Below, piece after piece: positions 9,683-18,200 of a DNA stretch of 64,000 bases. The position numbers and the translations under genes were made by a program. The stretch is from Streptomyces narbonensis. GTDB taxonomy: Bacteria > Actinomycetota > Actinomycetes > Streptomycetales > Streptomycetaceae. A model generated the notes under the pieces. It searched no databases and was not told the DNA's origin. It saw nothing but the letters and a program-made list of their open reading frames with translations. Numbering within the stretch: position 1 is the first letter of the stretch; each line of letters opens with the position of its first letter. The stretch covers positions 62,001 through 126,000 of the forward strand of contig NZ_BMSF01000002.1 of NCBI RefSeq assembly GCF_014649015.1, read 5' to 3'.

Positions 9683-9699
9683 GGCCCGAAAGACGGGCC
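9683..9699 (+). terminator. Short GC hairpin after the GTPase operon
   Basis: GGCCCG and CGGGCC (9683-9688 and 9694-9699) can pair around an AAAGA loop. The stem is only 6 bp and no T tract follows, so it is a weak candidate. It lies between the GTPase operon and arcA, where a terminator is expected. Confidence 0.3.
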
Positions 9700-9729
9700 C
9701 GGGCCGCCAGGCTCCGTCAGGATGGGCCC

Positions 9730-10962
9730 ATGGGATTCCATGTCGATTCCGAGACCGGGCGGCTGCGCCGCGTCATCCTCCACCGCCCCGACCTGGAGCT
9801 GAAGCGGCTCACGCCGTCGAACAAGGACGCCCTCCTCTTCGACGACGTGCTCTGGGTGCGCAGGGCCCGCCAGGAGCACGACGGCTTCGCCGACGTGCTG
9901 CGTGACCGCGGGGTCGAGGTGCATCTCTTCGGCGACCTGCTGCGGGAGTCCCTGGAGGTACCGGCCGCCCGCGCGCTGGTCCTGGACCGGGTCTTCGACG
10001 AGAAGGAGTACGGGCCGCTGGCCGCCGACCACCTGCGGGCCGCGTTCGACTCGCTGGACGCGGGGGCGCTCGGCGAGGCGCTCGTCGGCGGCATGACCAA
10101 GCGGGAGTTCCTGGCGTCGCACCGCGAGCCGACGTCGGTGCGGTTCCACGCCCTCGACCTGGACGACTTCGTCCTCGGTCCGCTGCCGAACCACCTCTTC
10201 ACCCGGGACACCTCGGCCTGGATCTACGACGGCGTCTCGATCAACGCGATGCGCTGGCCCGCCCGGCAGCGCGAGACGGTGCACTTCGAGGCGATCTACG
10301 GGCACCACCCGCTCTTCGCCGGCCCGGAGGCGGGCCCCTTCCACCACTGGTCGGAGGGACAGCGCGACTACCCGTCGACGATCGAGGGCGGCGACGTCCT
10401 GGTCATCGGCAACGGCGCCGTGCTCATCGGGATGAGCGAGCGCACCACCCCGCAGGCGGTGGAGATGCTGGCCCGGGGCCTGTTCGCGGCCGGTTCGGCG
10501 CGCACGATCGTCGCGCTCGACATGCCGAAGCGGCGTGCGTTCATGCACCTGGACACGGTGATGACGATGGTCGACCAGGACACCTTCACGCAGTACGCGG
10601 GGCTCGGCATGCTCCGCTCGTACACGATCGAACCCGGCGACGCGGGGCAGTCCCTGCGGGTGACCGACCATCCGCCGGAGCAGATGCACAGCGCCATCGC
10701 CGCGGCCCTGGGACTCCAGGACGTCCGGGTCCTGACGGCGACGCAGGACGTGCACGCGGCGGAGCGGGAGCAGTGGGACGACGGGTGCAACGTCCTCGCC
10801 GTGGAGCCGGGCGTGGTCGTGGCGTACGAGCGGAACGTCACCACCAACACCCACCTGCGCAAGCAGGGCATCGAGGTGATCGAGATTCCCGGGAGCGAGC
10901 TGGGCCGGGGGAGGGGCGGCCCGCGCTGCATGAGCTGCCCGGTGGAGCGCGACGCGAGCTGA
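9730..10962 (+). CDS. arcA: Arginine deiminase
   Basis: Converts L-arginine to citrulline and ammonia in the cytoplasm. The 410-residue length is typical. Visible family motifs are [21 protein letters not shown] and [10 protein letters not shown], and the catalytic cysteine sits in the C-terminal MSCPVE motif (Cys403). An ATG with a modest AGGATGGG purine stretch upstream fits the start. argF follows in the same direction 144 bases later, after an AT-rich regulatory gap, so citrulline made here could feed phosphorolysis by the OTC next door. No carbamate kinase (arcC) or arginine/ornithine antiporter (arcD) is visible, so a complete ATP-yielding ADI pathway is not encoded within this window. 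The gene pair matches the arcA-argF arrangement I recall for S. coelicolor. Confidence 0.95.
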   Translation: MGFHVDSETGRLRRVILHRPDLELKRLTPSNKDALLFDDVLWVRRARQEHDGFADVLRDRGVEVHLFGDLLRESLEVPAARALVLDRVFDEKEYGPLAADHLRAAFDSLDAGALGEALVGGMTKREFLASHREPTSVRFHALDLDDFVLGPLPNHLFTRDTSAWIYDGVSINAMRWPARQRETVHFEAIYGHHPLFAGPEAGPFHHWSEGQRDYPSTIEGGDVLVIGNGAVLIGMSERTTPQAVEMLARGLFAAGSARTIVALDMPKRRAFMHLDTVMTMVDQDTFTQYAGLGMLRSYTIEPGDAGQSLRVTDHPPEQMHSAIAAALGLQDVRVLTATQDVHAAEREQWDDGCNVLAVEPGVVVAYERNVTTNTHLRKQGIEVIEIPGSELGRGRGGPRCMSCPVERDAS

Positions 10963-10987
10963 CCGCAGGCGAGGAGACGCCGGGGCT

Positions 10988-11015
10988 GTATATAAATGCT
11001 GATGTACGTATAGAC
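10988..11015 (+). promoter_or_regulatory. AT-rich argF promoter/candidate ArgR (ARG box) region
   Basis: Within a GC-rich genome the stretch TGTATATAAATGCTGATG followed by TACGTATAGA stands out as AT-rich. It lies about 95-120 bases upstream of argF. It contains possible -10 sequences and the A/T-rich half-site character of arginine-repressor boxes. The match to an ARG-box consensus is by eye and imperfect. Confidence 0.4.
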
Positions 11016-11106
11016 TTCCAGGGTCGACCGGTCGTCGCCCCTCGGTCGTCGCGCCGTCACCCCTGCTGCCACCGTCCCGTCGACCCGTACCCCAGGAGCG
11101 CGTCCC

Positions 11107-12117
11107 ATGGCCACCACTGACCTCATCGGCCGCCACTTCCTCAAGGAGCTGGACTTCACCGCCGAGGAGTTCCGCGGCCTGATCGCGCTCGCCGCCGAGC
11201 TCAAGGCCGCCAAGAAGGCCGGCGTCGAGGTCCAGCGGCTGCGCGGCAGGAACATCGCCCTCATCTTCGAGAAGACCTCGACCCGCACCCGCTGCGCCTT
11301 CGAGGTCGCCGCCGCGGACCAGGGCGCCTCCACCACCTACCTGGACCCCGCGGGTTCCCAGATGGGACACAAGGAGTCGGTCAAGGACACCGCCCGTGTC
11401 CTCGGCCGGATGTTCGACGGCATCGAGTACCGGGGCGACAGTCAGGCCACGGTCGAGGCGCTCGCCGAGTTCGCCGGCGTGCCCGTCTTCAACGGCCTCA
11501 CGGACGACTGGCACCCCACGCAGATGCTCGCCGACGTGCTCACCATGACCGAGTACACCGACAAGCCCCTCGACGGGATCGCCTTCGCCTACCTCGGCGA
11601 CGCCCGCTTCAACATGGGCAATTCCTACCTCGTCACCGGGGCCCTGCTCGGCATGGACGTGCGGATCGTCGCCCCGGAGGCGTACTGGCCGGCCGAGGGG
11701 GTCGTCGCCGCTGCCCGCAAGCTCGCCGAGACGAGCGGCGCCACGATCACGCTCACCGACTCCGTGGCGGACGGGGTCCGTGGCGCCGACTTCGTGGCCA
11801 CCGACGTCTGGGTGTCGATGGGTGAGCCCAAGGAGGTCTGGGACGCGCGGATCGCCGCCCTCGCCCCGTACTCCGTGACCATGGACGTGCTGCGGGCCAC
11901 CGGGAACCCGGACGTCAGGTTCCTGCACTGCCTGCCGGCCTTCCACGACCTGGGCACGGCCATCGGCCGCGACCTCCACGCCCGGCACGGTCTGACCGAG
12001 CTGGAGGTCTCCGACGAGGTCTTCGAGTCGGCGCACTCCGTCGTCTTCGACGAGGCCGAGAATCGCATGCACACGATCAAGGCGGTCCTGGTGGCCACCA
12101 TGGCGGGCCCCGCCTGA
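11107..12117 (+). CDS. argF: Ornithine carbamoyltransferase
   Basis: Catalyses carbamoyl phosphate + ornithine = citrulline + phosphate. 336 residues, the usual length. Carbamoyl-phosphate motif [11 protein letters not shown] (STRTR), ornithine-side motif DDWHPTQ, and the C-terminal HCLPAFHD with the catalytic cysteine are all present. The AGGAGCGCGTCCC stretch before ATG 11107 supplies the ribosome site. Its neighbour is arginine deiminase, which would suggest a catabolic OTC. However, S. coelicolor is, as I recall, served by a single OTC at this locus, so it is probably the biosynthetic enzyme (or both); the sequence alone does not decide. The AT-rich region upstream is a likely arginine-control site. 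Confidence 0.95.
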   Translation: MATTDLIGRHFLKELDFTAEEFRGLIALAAELKAAKKAGVEVQRLRGRNIALIFEKTSTRTRCAFEVAAADQGASTTYLDPAGSQMGHKESVKDTARVLGRMFDGIEYRGDSQATVEALAEFAGVPVFNGLTDDWHPTQMLADVLTMTEYTDKPLDGIAFAYLGDARFNMGNSYLVTGALLGMDVRIVAPEAYWPAEGVVAAARKLAETSGATITLTDSVADGVRGADFVATDVWVSMGEPKEVWDARIAALAPYSVTMDVLRATGNPDVRFLHCLPAFHDLGTAIGRDLHARHGLTELEVSDEVFESAHSVVFDEAENRMHTIKAVLVATMAGPA

Positions 12118-12194
12118 GGTGCGTACGGGCATGGCTTCACGCCCGGGAGGGGGACTCGCCGCGCTCCACGATCCCGTTGGCCGACCGGCTCCGC

Positions 12195-12707
12195 TCAGGG
12201 CTCCCGGTGACGGCGCTGGGCCGGGATCCCCGGGAGCGTGAACCACACCGCCTTGCCGTGCGCGGTCGGGCGATGGCCGCAGTCGCTGCTGAGCGCGCGG
12301 ATCAGGAGGAGGCCGCGGCCGTGTTCCTGCCAGGGGTCGACCTCGACCTCGGGGCCGGGGCGGACGAGGGCGGCGGGGCCGGCCGGCTCGGGGTCGTGGA
12401 CCTCTATCTGACAGCCGCCCGGCGCGGCGAGCAGCTCGACGACCAGCTCGATCGGGCCCTGGCCTGCGGTGTGCTCGACGGCGTTGGCGACGAGCTCGGC
12501 GGTGAGCAGCTCCGCGGTGTCGCCGTCGGGGAGGGCGGCCATGCCGGGCTCGATGTCGTTGAGGGCGGCGCGGATCAGGGCGCGGGCGATCGGCACGGCG
12601 GCGGTCGTGTGCGGCAGTCGGATGTGCCAGGAGGCGGGGCGTCCGGTGGCGGGTCCGGCGGCGGGTCCGGGGGCGGATCCGGCGGCGGGTCCGGGGGCTT
12701 CGGGCAT
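12195..12707 (-). CDS. Anti-sigma-factor-like ATP-binding protein (HATPase_c_2)
   Basis: A small GHKL-type ATPase of the RsbW/SpoIIAB-like class so common in Streptomyces. N-box ELVANAVEHT and G-box HGRGLLLI are seen, and the protein ends in a typical short strand (KAVWFTLP). ATG at 12707 is chosen because the longer frame upstream (to 12812) lacks similarity and runs into promoter DNA; this gives 170 residues. The first 25 residues are an Ala/Gly/Pro repeat (AAGSAPGP-like). Such proteins either phosphorylate anti-anti-sigma factors or sequester sigma factors. No partner (STAS or sigma gene) is adjacent. It is transcribed divergently from the aromatic cluster and convergently with argF. Confidence 0.8.
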   Translation of the reverse strand: MPEAPGPAAGSAPGPAAGPATGRPASWHIRLPHTTAAVPIARALIRAALNDIEPGMAALPDGDTAELLTAELVANAVEHTAGQGPIELVVELLAAPGGCQIEVHDPEPAGPAALVRPGPEVEVDPWQEHGRGLLLIRALSSDCGHRPTAHGKAVWFTLPGIPAQRRHREP

Positions 12708-12915
12708 GGCTGGCAGGGCTCCCTTCGCCGAGGGGCGGCAGGTGGGCGAGTGGGGTGGGGGCGATGGTGGGGGCATCCCGAGACGTCCTGGTTTCAACCT
12801 TACGAGGCACAAGATCCCGTTCCCAGGGCCCCCCTCCCCGGGCGCCAGGGACTTCGGTCATCGGTCTCCCGGGACCTTGTGAGGCCCGGGCACACACTCG
12901 CTTTATCGCGTACTC

Positions 12916-12946
12916 GTGACGGTGGTCACACTTGAGTGATACCCTC
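12916..12946 (+). promoter_or_regulatory. Candidate operator TGAC-N4-GTCA with -10-like element, upstream of the aromatic CoA cluster
   Basis: GTGACGGTGGTCAC (12916-12929) is an inverted repeat with arms GTGAC/GTCAC. A GTGATACC -10-like sequence follows about 9 bases downstream, and the start codon lies at 12973. The same TGAC-N4-GTCA + GATAC arrangement recurs at 19882-19893 before the CoA ligase, which suggests a common regulator, possibly the PaaX-family protein encoded in between. Confidence 0.45.
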
Positions 12947-12972
12947 CGGGTGGAGGAAGGAGGCCGTTCCGG

Positions 12973-13800
12973 ATGAGCCCCTTTACCGGCTCCGCGACCC
13001 GCACCGAACGCTGGCGGCACCTGCGCCTGGACCTCGACGAGGGCGTCGCCACCGTGACCCTCGCGCGCCCCGCGAAGCTCAACGCCCTCACCTTCGGTGC
13101 CTACGCCGACCTGCGCGACCTGCTCGCCGAGCTCTCCCGCGAGCGGGCCGTCCGCGCCCTCGTGCTCGGTGGCGAGGGGCGGGGCTTCTGCTCGGGCGGT
13201 GACGTCGACGAGATCATCGGCGCCACCCTCTCGCTCGACACCGCCCGGCTCCTCGACTTCAACCGGATGACCGGCCAGGTCGTCCGGGCGCTCCGCGAGT
13301 GCCCCTTCCCGGTCGTCGCCGCGCTGCACGGCGTCGCGGCCGGCGCCGGGGCCGTCCTCGCCCTCGCCGCCGACTTCCGGGTCGCCGACCCCACCACCCG
13401 CTTCGCCTTCCTCTTCACCCGGGTCGGCCTGTCCGGCGGGGACATGGGCGCGGCCTATCTGCTGCCCCGGGTCGTCGGGCTCGGCCACGCCACCCGGCTC
13501 CTGATGCTCGGCGAGCCCGTCATGGCGGCCGAGGCCGAGCGCATCGGCCTGCTCAGCGAGCTGACGGAGGAGGGCGCCGCCGACACCCGCGCCGCCGCAC
13601 TCGCCCGCCGGCTCGCGGACGGCCCGGCGCTGGCACTGGCCCAGACGAAGGCACTGCTCTCGGCGGAGCTCGACATGCCGCTCGCGGCCTCGATCGAACT
13701 GGACGCGGCGACGCAGGCCCTGCTGATGCACGGCGAGGACTACGCGGAGTTCCACGCGGCCTTCACGGAGAAGCGCCCCCCGAAATGGCAGGGCCGCTGA
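12973..13800 (+). CDS. Enoyl-CoA hydratase/isomerase (crotonase) family protein with atypical active site
   Basis: 275 residues with crotonase landmarks: LARPAKLNALT, the oxyanion-hole motif GFCSGGDVDEI and HGVAAGAGAVLALAADFR. ATG 12973 follows AAGGAGG at good spacing. Aligning by eye to rat crotonase, the two catalytic glutamates (Glu144 and Glu164) correspond to Val128 and Phe148, so classical hydration chemistry is unlikely. An Asp157 in VGLSGGDMGA may serve instead, as acidic residues in this loop do in other crotonase-fold enzymes. It precedes the monooxygenase/reductase fusion with only 2 bases between, so both are co-translated. A role in processing the dearomatised CoA thioester (isomerisation, hydrolysis or C-C cleavage) is inference. 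Confidence 0.85.
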   Translation: MSPFTGSATRTERWRHLRLDLDEGVATVTLARPAKLNALTFGAYADLRDLLAELSRERAVRALVLGGEGRGFCSGGDVDEIIGATLSLDTARLLDFNRMTGQVVRALRECPFPVVAALHGVAAGAGAVLALAADFRVADPTTRFAFLFTRVGLSGGDMGAAYLLPRVVGLGHATRLLMLGEPVMAAEAERIGLLSELTEEGAADTRAAALARRLADGPALALAQTKALLSAELDMPLAASIELDAATQALLMHGEDYAEFHAAFTEKRPPKWQGR

Positions 13801-13802
13801 CC

Positions 13803-16076
13803 ATGACACCCCACCCCGAGCGGCTCAGGGCGCCCCTGCGGATCGCCGTCATCGGGGGTGGCCCCGGTGGTCTCTACGCCGCCGCACTGCTCAAGCGGCT
13901 CGACCCCGCCCGTGAGGTCACCGTCTGGGAGCGGAACGCGCCCTCCGACACCTTCGGCTTCGGGGTCGTCCTCTCCGACGAGACCCTCGGCGGGATCAGG
14001 GACGCCGACCCCGCCGTGTACGAGGCGCTCCGCCGCGAGCTCGTCCGCTGGGACGACATCGACGTCGTCCACCGGGGCCATCGCACGACCTCCACCGGCC
14101 ACGGCTTCGCCGCCCTCGGCCGCCGCCGCCTCCTGGAGCTCCTCCACGCCCGCTGCGCCGAGCTGGGCGTACGGCTCCGCTTCCACGCCGAGGCCCCGCC
14201 CGCCGCCGAGCTCGCGGCCGTCCACGACCTTGTCATCGCCGCCGACGGCGTCCACAGCCGCACCCGCGAGGCACACGCCGACCATTTCCGCCCCACCGTC
14301 ACCACCCATCGCTGCCGCTACATCTGGCTCGCCGCGGACTTCCCCTTGGAGGCCTTCCGCTTCGAGACCGCCGAGACCGAGCACGGCGTGATGCAGCTCC
14401 ACGCCTACCCGTTCTCCGCGGACTCCTCCACCGTCATCGTGGAGATGCGCGAGGAGGTCTGGCGGGCCTCCGGGTTCGACGAACTCGACGAGGCCGAGTC
14501 CACCGCCCGCTGCGCCAAGATCTTCGCCGAGGCGCTCGGCGGCCGGGAGCTCCGCGCGAACAACTCCGCCTGGACCGCGTTCCGCACGGTCGTCAACGAG
14601 CGCTGGTCGTACGGCAACACCGTCCTCATCGGCGACGCCGCCCACACCGCGCACTTCTCCATCGGATCCGGTACCAAGCTGGCCGTCGAGGACGCCCTCG
14701 CCCTCTCCCGGCACATCGGCGAACACCCCACCCTCGCCGAGGCGTTGACGGCCTACGAGACCGAGCGCCGTCCCGTCGTCGCGTCCACCCAGCGCGCCGC
14801 CGCGGCCAGCCTCCGCTGGTTCGAGGAGCTCGCCGACCGCGTGGACAGGCCGCCCCGCCGCTTCGCCTTCGACCTCCTCACCCGCAGCCGCCGCGTCACC
14901 CACGCGAACCTCCGGCTGCGCGACCCGGCCTTCACCAGCACCGTCGAGAACGACTTCGGCTGCCCGCCCGGGACCCCGCCCATGTTCACGCCCTTCCGCC
15001 TGCGCGGTCTCACCCTCCGCAACCGGATCGTCGTCTCGCCCATGGACCTGTACGTCGCCGAGGACGGCGTCCCGGGCGACTTCCACCTCGTCCACCTGGG
15101 AGCCAGGGCCCTCGGCGGCCCCGGACTCGTCATGACCGAGATGGTGTGCGTCAGCCCGGAGGGCCGCATCACCCCGGGCTGCTCCGGCCTGTGGACGGAC
15201 GAACAGGCCGAGGCCTGGGCCCGGATCACCGCCTTCGTCCACACCCGAGCACCCGGCACGGCGCTCGGCGTCCAGCTCGGCCACTCCGGCCGCAAGGGCT
15301 CCACCCGGCGCATGTGGGAGGGCATCGACCAGCCGCTGCCGGACGGCAACTGGCCGCTCGTCGCCGCCTCACCCCTCCCGTACCGGGCGGGCGTCAACCA
15401 GACCCCGCGCGCCCTCGACCGGGCCGGACTCGCCTCCGTACGCGAGGAGTTCACGGCAGCGGCCCACCGCGCCGCCCGCTGCGACTTCGACCTCCTCGAA
15501 CTCCACTGCGCCCACGGCTACCTGCTCTCCGGCTTCCTCTCCCCACTCACCAACCACCGCACCGACGCCTACGGCGGAAACCTCGAAGGCCGACTGCGCT
15601 TCCCGCTCGAAGTCTTCGACGCCGTACGGGAGGTGTGGCCAGAGGACCGTCCCATGACGGTGCGCGTGTCGGCGACCGACTGGGCCGAGGGCGGCACGGA
15701 CACCGAGGACGCCATCGCGATCGCCCGCGCCTTCGCCGCGCACGGGGCCGACGCGATCGACGTCTCGACCGGCCAGGTCGTCCCCGAGGAACGCCCCGAG
15801 TACGGCCGCTCGTACCAGACCCCGTACGCCGACCGGATCCGCGGCGCGGTCGGCGTCCCCGTCGTCGCCGTCGGTGCGATCTCCTCCTGGGACGACGTCA
15901 ACTCCCTGCTCCTGGCGGGCCGTGCCGACCTGTGCGCCCTCGCCCGCCCGCACCTCTACGACCCGCACTGGACGCTCCACGCGGCGGCCGAACAGGGCTA
16001 CGAGGGCCCGGCGGCGCCCTGGCCGGCCCCGTACCGCGCGGGCAGCCGCCCACCCCCGACGGGCCGCCGCGAGTAG
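13803..16076 (+). CDS. FAD monooxygenase/old-yellow-enzyme fusion: salicylyl-CoA 5-hydroxylase or 2-aminobenzoyl-CoA monooxygenase/reductase type
   Basis: ATG at 13803, 757 residues. Residues 1-390 are an aromatic hydroxylase: the FAD dinucleotide motif VIGGGPGGLYAAALL near the N-terminus and the second FAD motif IGDAAHTAHFSIGSGTKLA. Residues about 395-757 are an NADH:flavin (OYE) domain, with MFTPFRLRGLTLRNRIVVSP, the HCAHGYLLSGFLSP substrate region and late FMN-binding VPVVAVGAIS. This exact fusion is known from 2-aminobenzoyl-CoA monooxygenase/reductase of Azoarcus evansii and from proteins annotated as bifunctional salicylyl-CoA 5-hydroxylase. The CoA ligase and acyl-CoA dehydrogenase nearby favour an aromatic CoA thioester substrate. 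Which one (amino- or hydroxy-benzoyl-CoA) cannot be read from sequence. Confidence 0.88.
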   Translation: MTPHPERLRAPLRIAVIGGGPGGLYAAALLKRLDPAREVTVWERNAPSDTFGFGVVLSDETLGGIRDADPAVYEALRRELVRWDDIDVVHRGHRTTSTGHGFAALGRRRLLELLHARCAELGVRLRFHAEAPPAAELAAVHDLVIAADGVHSRTREAHADHFRPTVTTHRCRYIWLAADFPLEAFRFETAETEHGVMQLHAYPFSADSSTVIVEMREEVWRASGFDELDEAESTARCAKIFAEALGGRELRANNSAWTAFRTVVNERWSYGNTVLIGDAAHTAHFSIGSGTKLAVEDALALSRHIGEHPTLAEALTAYETERRPVVASTQRAAAASLRWFEELADRVDRPPRRFAFDLLTRSRRVTHANLRLRDPAFTSTVENDFGCPPGTPPMFTPFRLRGLTLRNRIVVSPMDLYVAEDGVPGDFHLVHLGARALGGPGLVMTEMVCVSPEGRITPGCSGLWTDEQAEAWARITAFVHTRAPGTALGVQLGHSGRKGSTRRMWEGIDQPLPDGNWPLVAASPLPYRAGVNQTPRALDRAGLASVREEFTAAAHRAARCDFDLLELHCAHGYLLSGFLSPLTNHRTDAYGGNLEGRLRFPLEVFDAVREVWPEDRPMTVRVSATDWAEGGTDTEDAIAIARAFAAHGADAIDVSTGQVVPEERPEYGRSYQTPYADRIRGAVGVPVVAVGAISSWDDVNSLLLAGRADLCALARPHLYDPHWTLHAAAEQGYEGPAAPWPAPYRAGSRPPPTGRRE

Positions 16077-16166
16077 GACGACCGCCCGGCCGCCCGTGGA
16101 CGCTCGCGCATGCGGGTGCGACGCGAAACCATGGCCCGCGCGCTGCCGCTGCCCTTGAATGGGCGC

Positions 16167-16664
16167 ATGACACCAAACAGGGGTGGGAAGGGCGCCGGGG
16201 TGGTCCTCGGCGCGGCGGCGGTGGCGACCGGACTGGTCGCGGGGGTCTTCTTCGCGTACGTCTGCTCGGTGATGCCGGCGCTGGCCCGCAGCGACGACCG
16301 GGTCTTCGTGGAGGTCATGCGGAACATCAACGACGTGATCCAGAACCCGGTCTTCTTCGCCGCCTTCTTCGGGGCGCCGATCCTCGCGGGCGTGGCCGCC
16401 TGGCAGCACCGCACCACCAGGGCCGGCGCGTGGACGCTCCTCGGGTTCGTCCTCTGCGCGGCGGTCTTCGTGGTCACCACGGCGGCGAACGTCCCCCTGA
16501 ACGACGCCCTGGCGACCACGAAGGACCCGACGGCGGCCCGCTCCGCCTTCGAGGACACCTGGGTGGCCTGGAACACGGCCCGCACGATCCTGTCCGCCGC
16601 GGCACTCGCCTCCCTGCTCATGGCGATCTCGGCACGGAAGACGACCCGCCGCGAGAACACCTGA
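16167..16664 (+). CDS. DUF1772/anthrone-oxygenase-like integral membrane protein
   Basis: The frame is open from 16110, but ATG 16167 gives the best fit to the family, starting just before the first membrane helix; 165 residues. Four hydrophobic segments are visible: GVVLGAAAVATGLVAGVFFA, the region around FFAAFFGAPILAGVAAW, LLGFVLCAAVFVVTTAA and a C-terminal helix. The conserved N-V-P-L-N motif between helices 3 and 4 (TAANVPLNDAL) is characteristic of DUF1772. Members include anthrone oxygenases of polyketide pathways, but most bacterial ones are uncharacterised. It sits just downstream of the FAD/FMN fusion and may or may not share its transcript. Confidence 0.8.
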   Translation: MTPNRGGKGAGVVLGAAAVATGLVAGVFFAYVCSVMPALARSDDRVFVEVMRNINDVIQNPVFFAAFFGAPILAGVAAWQHRTTRAGAWTLLGFVLCAAVFVVTTAANVPLNDALATTKDPTAARSAFEDTWVAWNTARTILSAAALASLLMAISARKTTRRENT

Positions 16665-16689
16665 GGAGGCCCTGATTCCACCGTTCCAC

Positions 16690-16842
16690 GTGCACGGGGC
16701 GGGCCCAGTCGCCGGCCCGGGCAGCCGGGCGGTCGACAAGGACCTGTTCCGTCTGCTGTCCCTGCAGGCCGCCGACCGCTACTGGGAACTCGCGGTCCCC
16801 GCCGCCGACGTCGCCCTGGTCCGTGTCGCCCTGCGCGGGTAA
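16690..16842 (+). other. Possible 50-codon ORF or gene remnant
   Basis: The frame from GTG 16690 to TAA 16842 encodes a peptide with DKDLFRLLSLQAADRYWELA and DVALVRVALRG segments that look protein-like rather than random. No convincing ribosome site precedes it and I know no family of this size. It could be the tail of a decayed gene. The rest of the 265-base gap between 16664 and 16930 shows nothing else. Confidence 0.2.
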
Positions 16843-16929
16843 GACGTCCCCGAGCAGCCGGAGGACGGCCCGACACCTGGCCGACGCACCCACCGCGCCA
16901 CCCGCGGCCGCCGGACCTACGGTGGCACC

Positions 16930-17337
16930 ATGAGCGACGCGGAGACGGGCATGGAGCAGGGGCCCGAGAGGAACAAGGCCACGGCCAAGGCGTTCTACGA
17001 CCTGATGTTCAACCAGTGCCGACCCGCCGAGGCCGTCGAGCGGTACGTCGGTGACACCTATATCCAGCACAATCCGCACGTCGGCGACGGCAAGCAGGCG
17101 TTCGTCGACTACTTCGAGCGCATGGCCGGCGAGTACCCGGGCAAGCACGTCGCGTACAAGCGCGCGTTCGCCGACGGCGACCACGTCGTCCTGCACTGCC
17201 ACCAGACCTGGCCCGGCGACGAGGAGTACGCGGGCATCGACATCTTCCGCTTCGACGCCGACGGCAGGATCGTCGAGCACTGGGACGTCCTCCAGGTCGT
17301 CCCGCCCACCTCGAAGAACGACAACACCATGTTCTAG
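16930..17337 (+). CDS. SnoaL-like/NTF2-fold protein
   Basis: 135 residues with the SnoaL-like cone: [15 protein letters not shown] at the start, [12 protein letters not shown], and the closing pair [19 protein letters not shown]. Proteins of this fold act as small cyclases, isomerases or ligand binders; the QHNP...EHWD pattern is shared with predicted ester cyclase-like proteins, whose substrates are unknown. Its TAG stop lies inside a CTAG that also provides the stop of the convergent PaaX-type gene, so the two reading frames overlap by four bases tail to tail with no room for a terminator. Confidence 0.8.
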   Translation: MSDAETGMEQGPERNKATAKAFYDLMFNQCRPAEAVERYVGDTYIQHNPHVGDGKQAFVDYFERMAGEYPGKHVAYKRAFADGDHVVLHCHQTWPGDEEYAGIDIFRFDADGRIVEHWDVLQVVPPTSKNDNTMF

Positions 17338-18158
17338 GAGGTACCGCTGACGAACGGGCGCACGAACTGCGCGCCCCGGTCCCACAGCAGTTCGTGCAGC
17401 GCCGCGAAGACCTCCGCCGAGCGGCGGCCCGGCCAGTCGTGGGGGAGCAGCTCCGCCGGCAGGACCGGGTCCGCGTACGGCAGACGGCGCCAGGAGTCCA
17501 GGACGAGCAGGTACGCCCGGTAGGCGTCCTCCGGGCCGCCCGGCGTGGAGCGCCAGGACCGCAGGACCGGCTCGTGGACCGCGAGGAACTCCTCGTGCAG
17601 CCCCGCGATCGCCGGCAGGTCCCACCAGCGGGCCGCCGCCTCGGCCGTCGCCGCGTACCCCAGGTGCTCGCCCCGGAAGAGGTCCACGTACGTCGAGAGC
17701 TCCAGCCGCTCCAGCGCGTTCCGCGTCTCCTCGTACAGCCGAGCGGGGGCGATCCAGACACCCGGCGCCGCCGTGCCGAAGCCCAGCCGGGCGAGCCGGG
17801 AGCGCAGCAGGTGCCGCTTGTGCCGCTCCGCCTCGGGCACCGAGAAGACGGCCAGCACCCAGCCGTCGGACAGCTTCGGCTCCGTACGGGCGTAGATCCG
17901 GCGGTCGCCGTCGTCGAGGAGCCGCCGCGCGTCCTCCGACAGGGCGTACCCGGCGGCGCCGTCCGCCGTCCGGCTCGGCAGCAGCAGCCCGCGCCGCTTC
18001 AGCCGCGAGACCGAGGACCGCACCGACGGCGCGTCCACGCCGAGTCCCCCGAGCAGCCGGATCAGCGCGGCCACCGGCATCGGGGACTCGTCGGGCCCAC
18101 GGCCGTACGCGCCGTAGAGGGAGACGATCAGGGATCGGGGAGTGTGCTGCTCGGCCAC
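17334..18158 (-). CDS. PaaX-family transcriptional regulator
   Basis: 274 residues. An N-terminal winged helix ([15 protein letters not shown] then [16 protein letters not shown], and [20 protein letters not shown]) is followed by the PaaX central domain ([20 protein letters not shown]) and a C-terminal domain ending [11 protein letters not shown]. PaaX of E. coli represses phenylacetate genes and responds to phenylacetyl-CoA; family members typically sense aromatic acyl-CoAs. It is surrounded by aromatic CoA genes, so local control is likely. The GTG start has no Shine-Dalgarno; TAAAGTGATCAC immediately precedes it, so the message may be leaderless with the -10 partly overlapping a GTGATCAC palindrome. 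Confidence 0.9.
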   Translation of the reverse strand: MAEQHTPRSLIVSLYGAYGRGPDESPMPVAALIRLLGGLGVDAPSVRSSVSRLKRRGLLLPSRTADGAAGYALSEDARRLLDDGDRRIYARTEPKLSDGWVLAVFSVPEAERHKRHLLRSRLARLGFGTAAPGVWIAPARLYEETRNALERLELSTYVDLFRGEHLGYAATAEAAARWWDLPAIAGLHEEFLAVHEPVLRSWRSTPGGPEDAYRAYLLVLDSWRRLPYADPVLPAELLPHDWPGRRSAEVFAALHELLWDRGAQFVRPFVSGTS

Positions 18159-18200
18159 GTGATCACTTTAGGGGGTCGGCCGGACCTGCCCGGCGTCGGA

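Noticed and set aside
6337..13809. 2490-residue minus-strand reading frame
   Set aside because: It runs antisense through arcA, argF and the GTPase operon; GC-rich codon bias keeps shadow frames open. Its composition is repetitive Arg/Gly/Pro with no domain.
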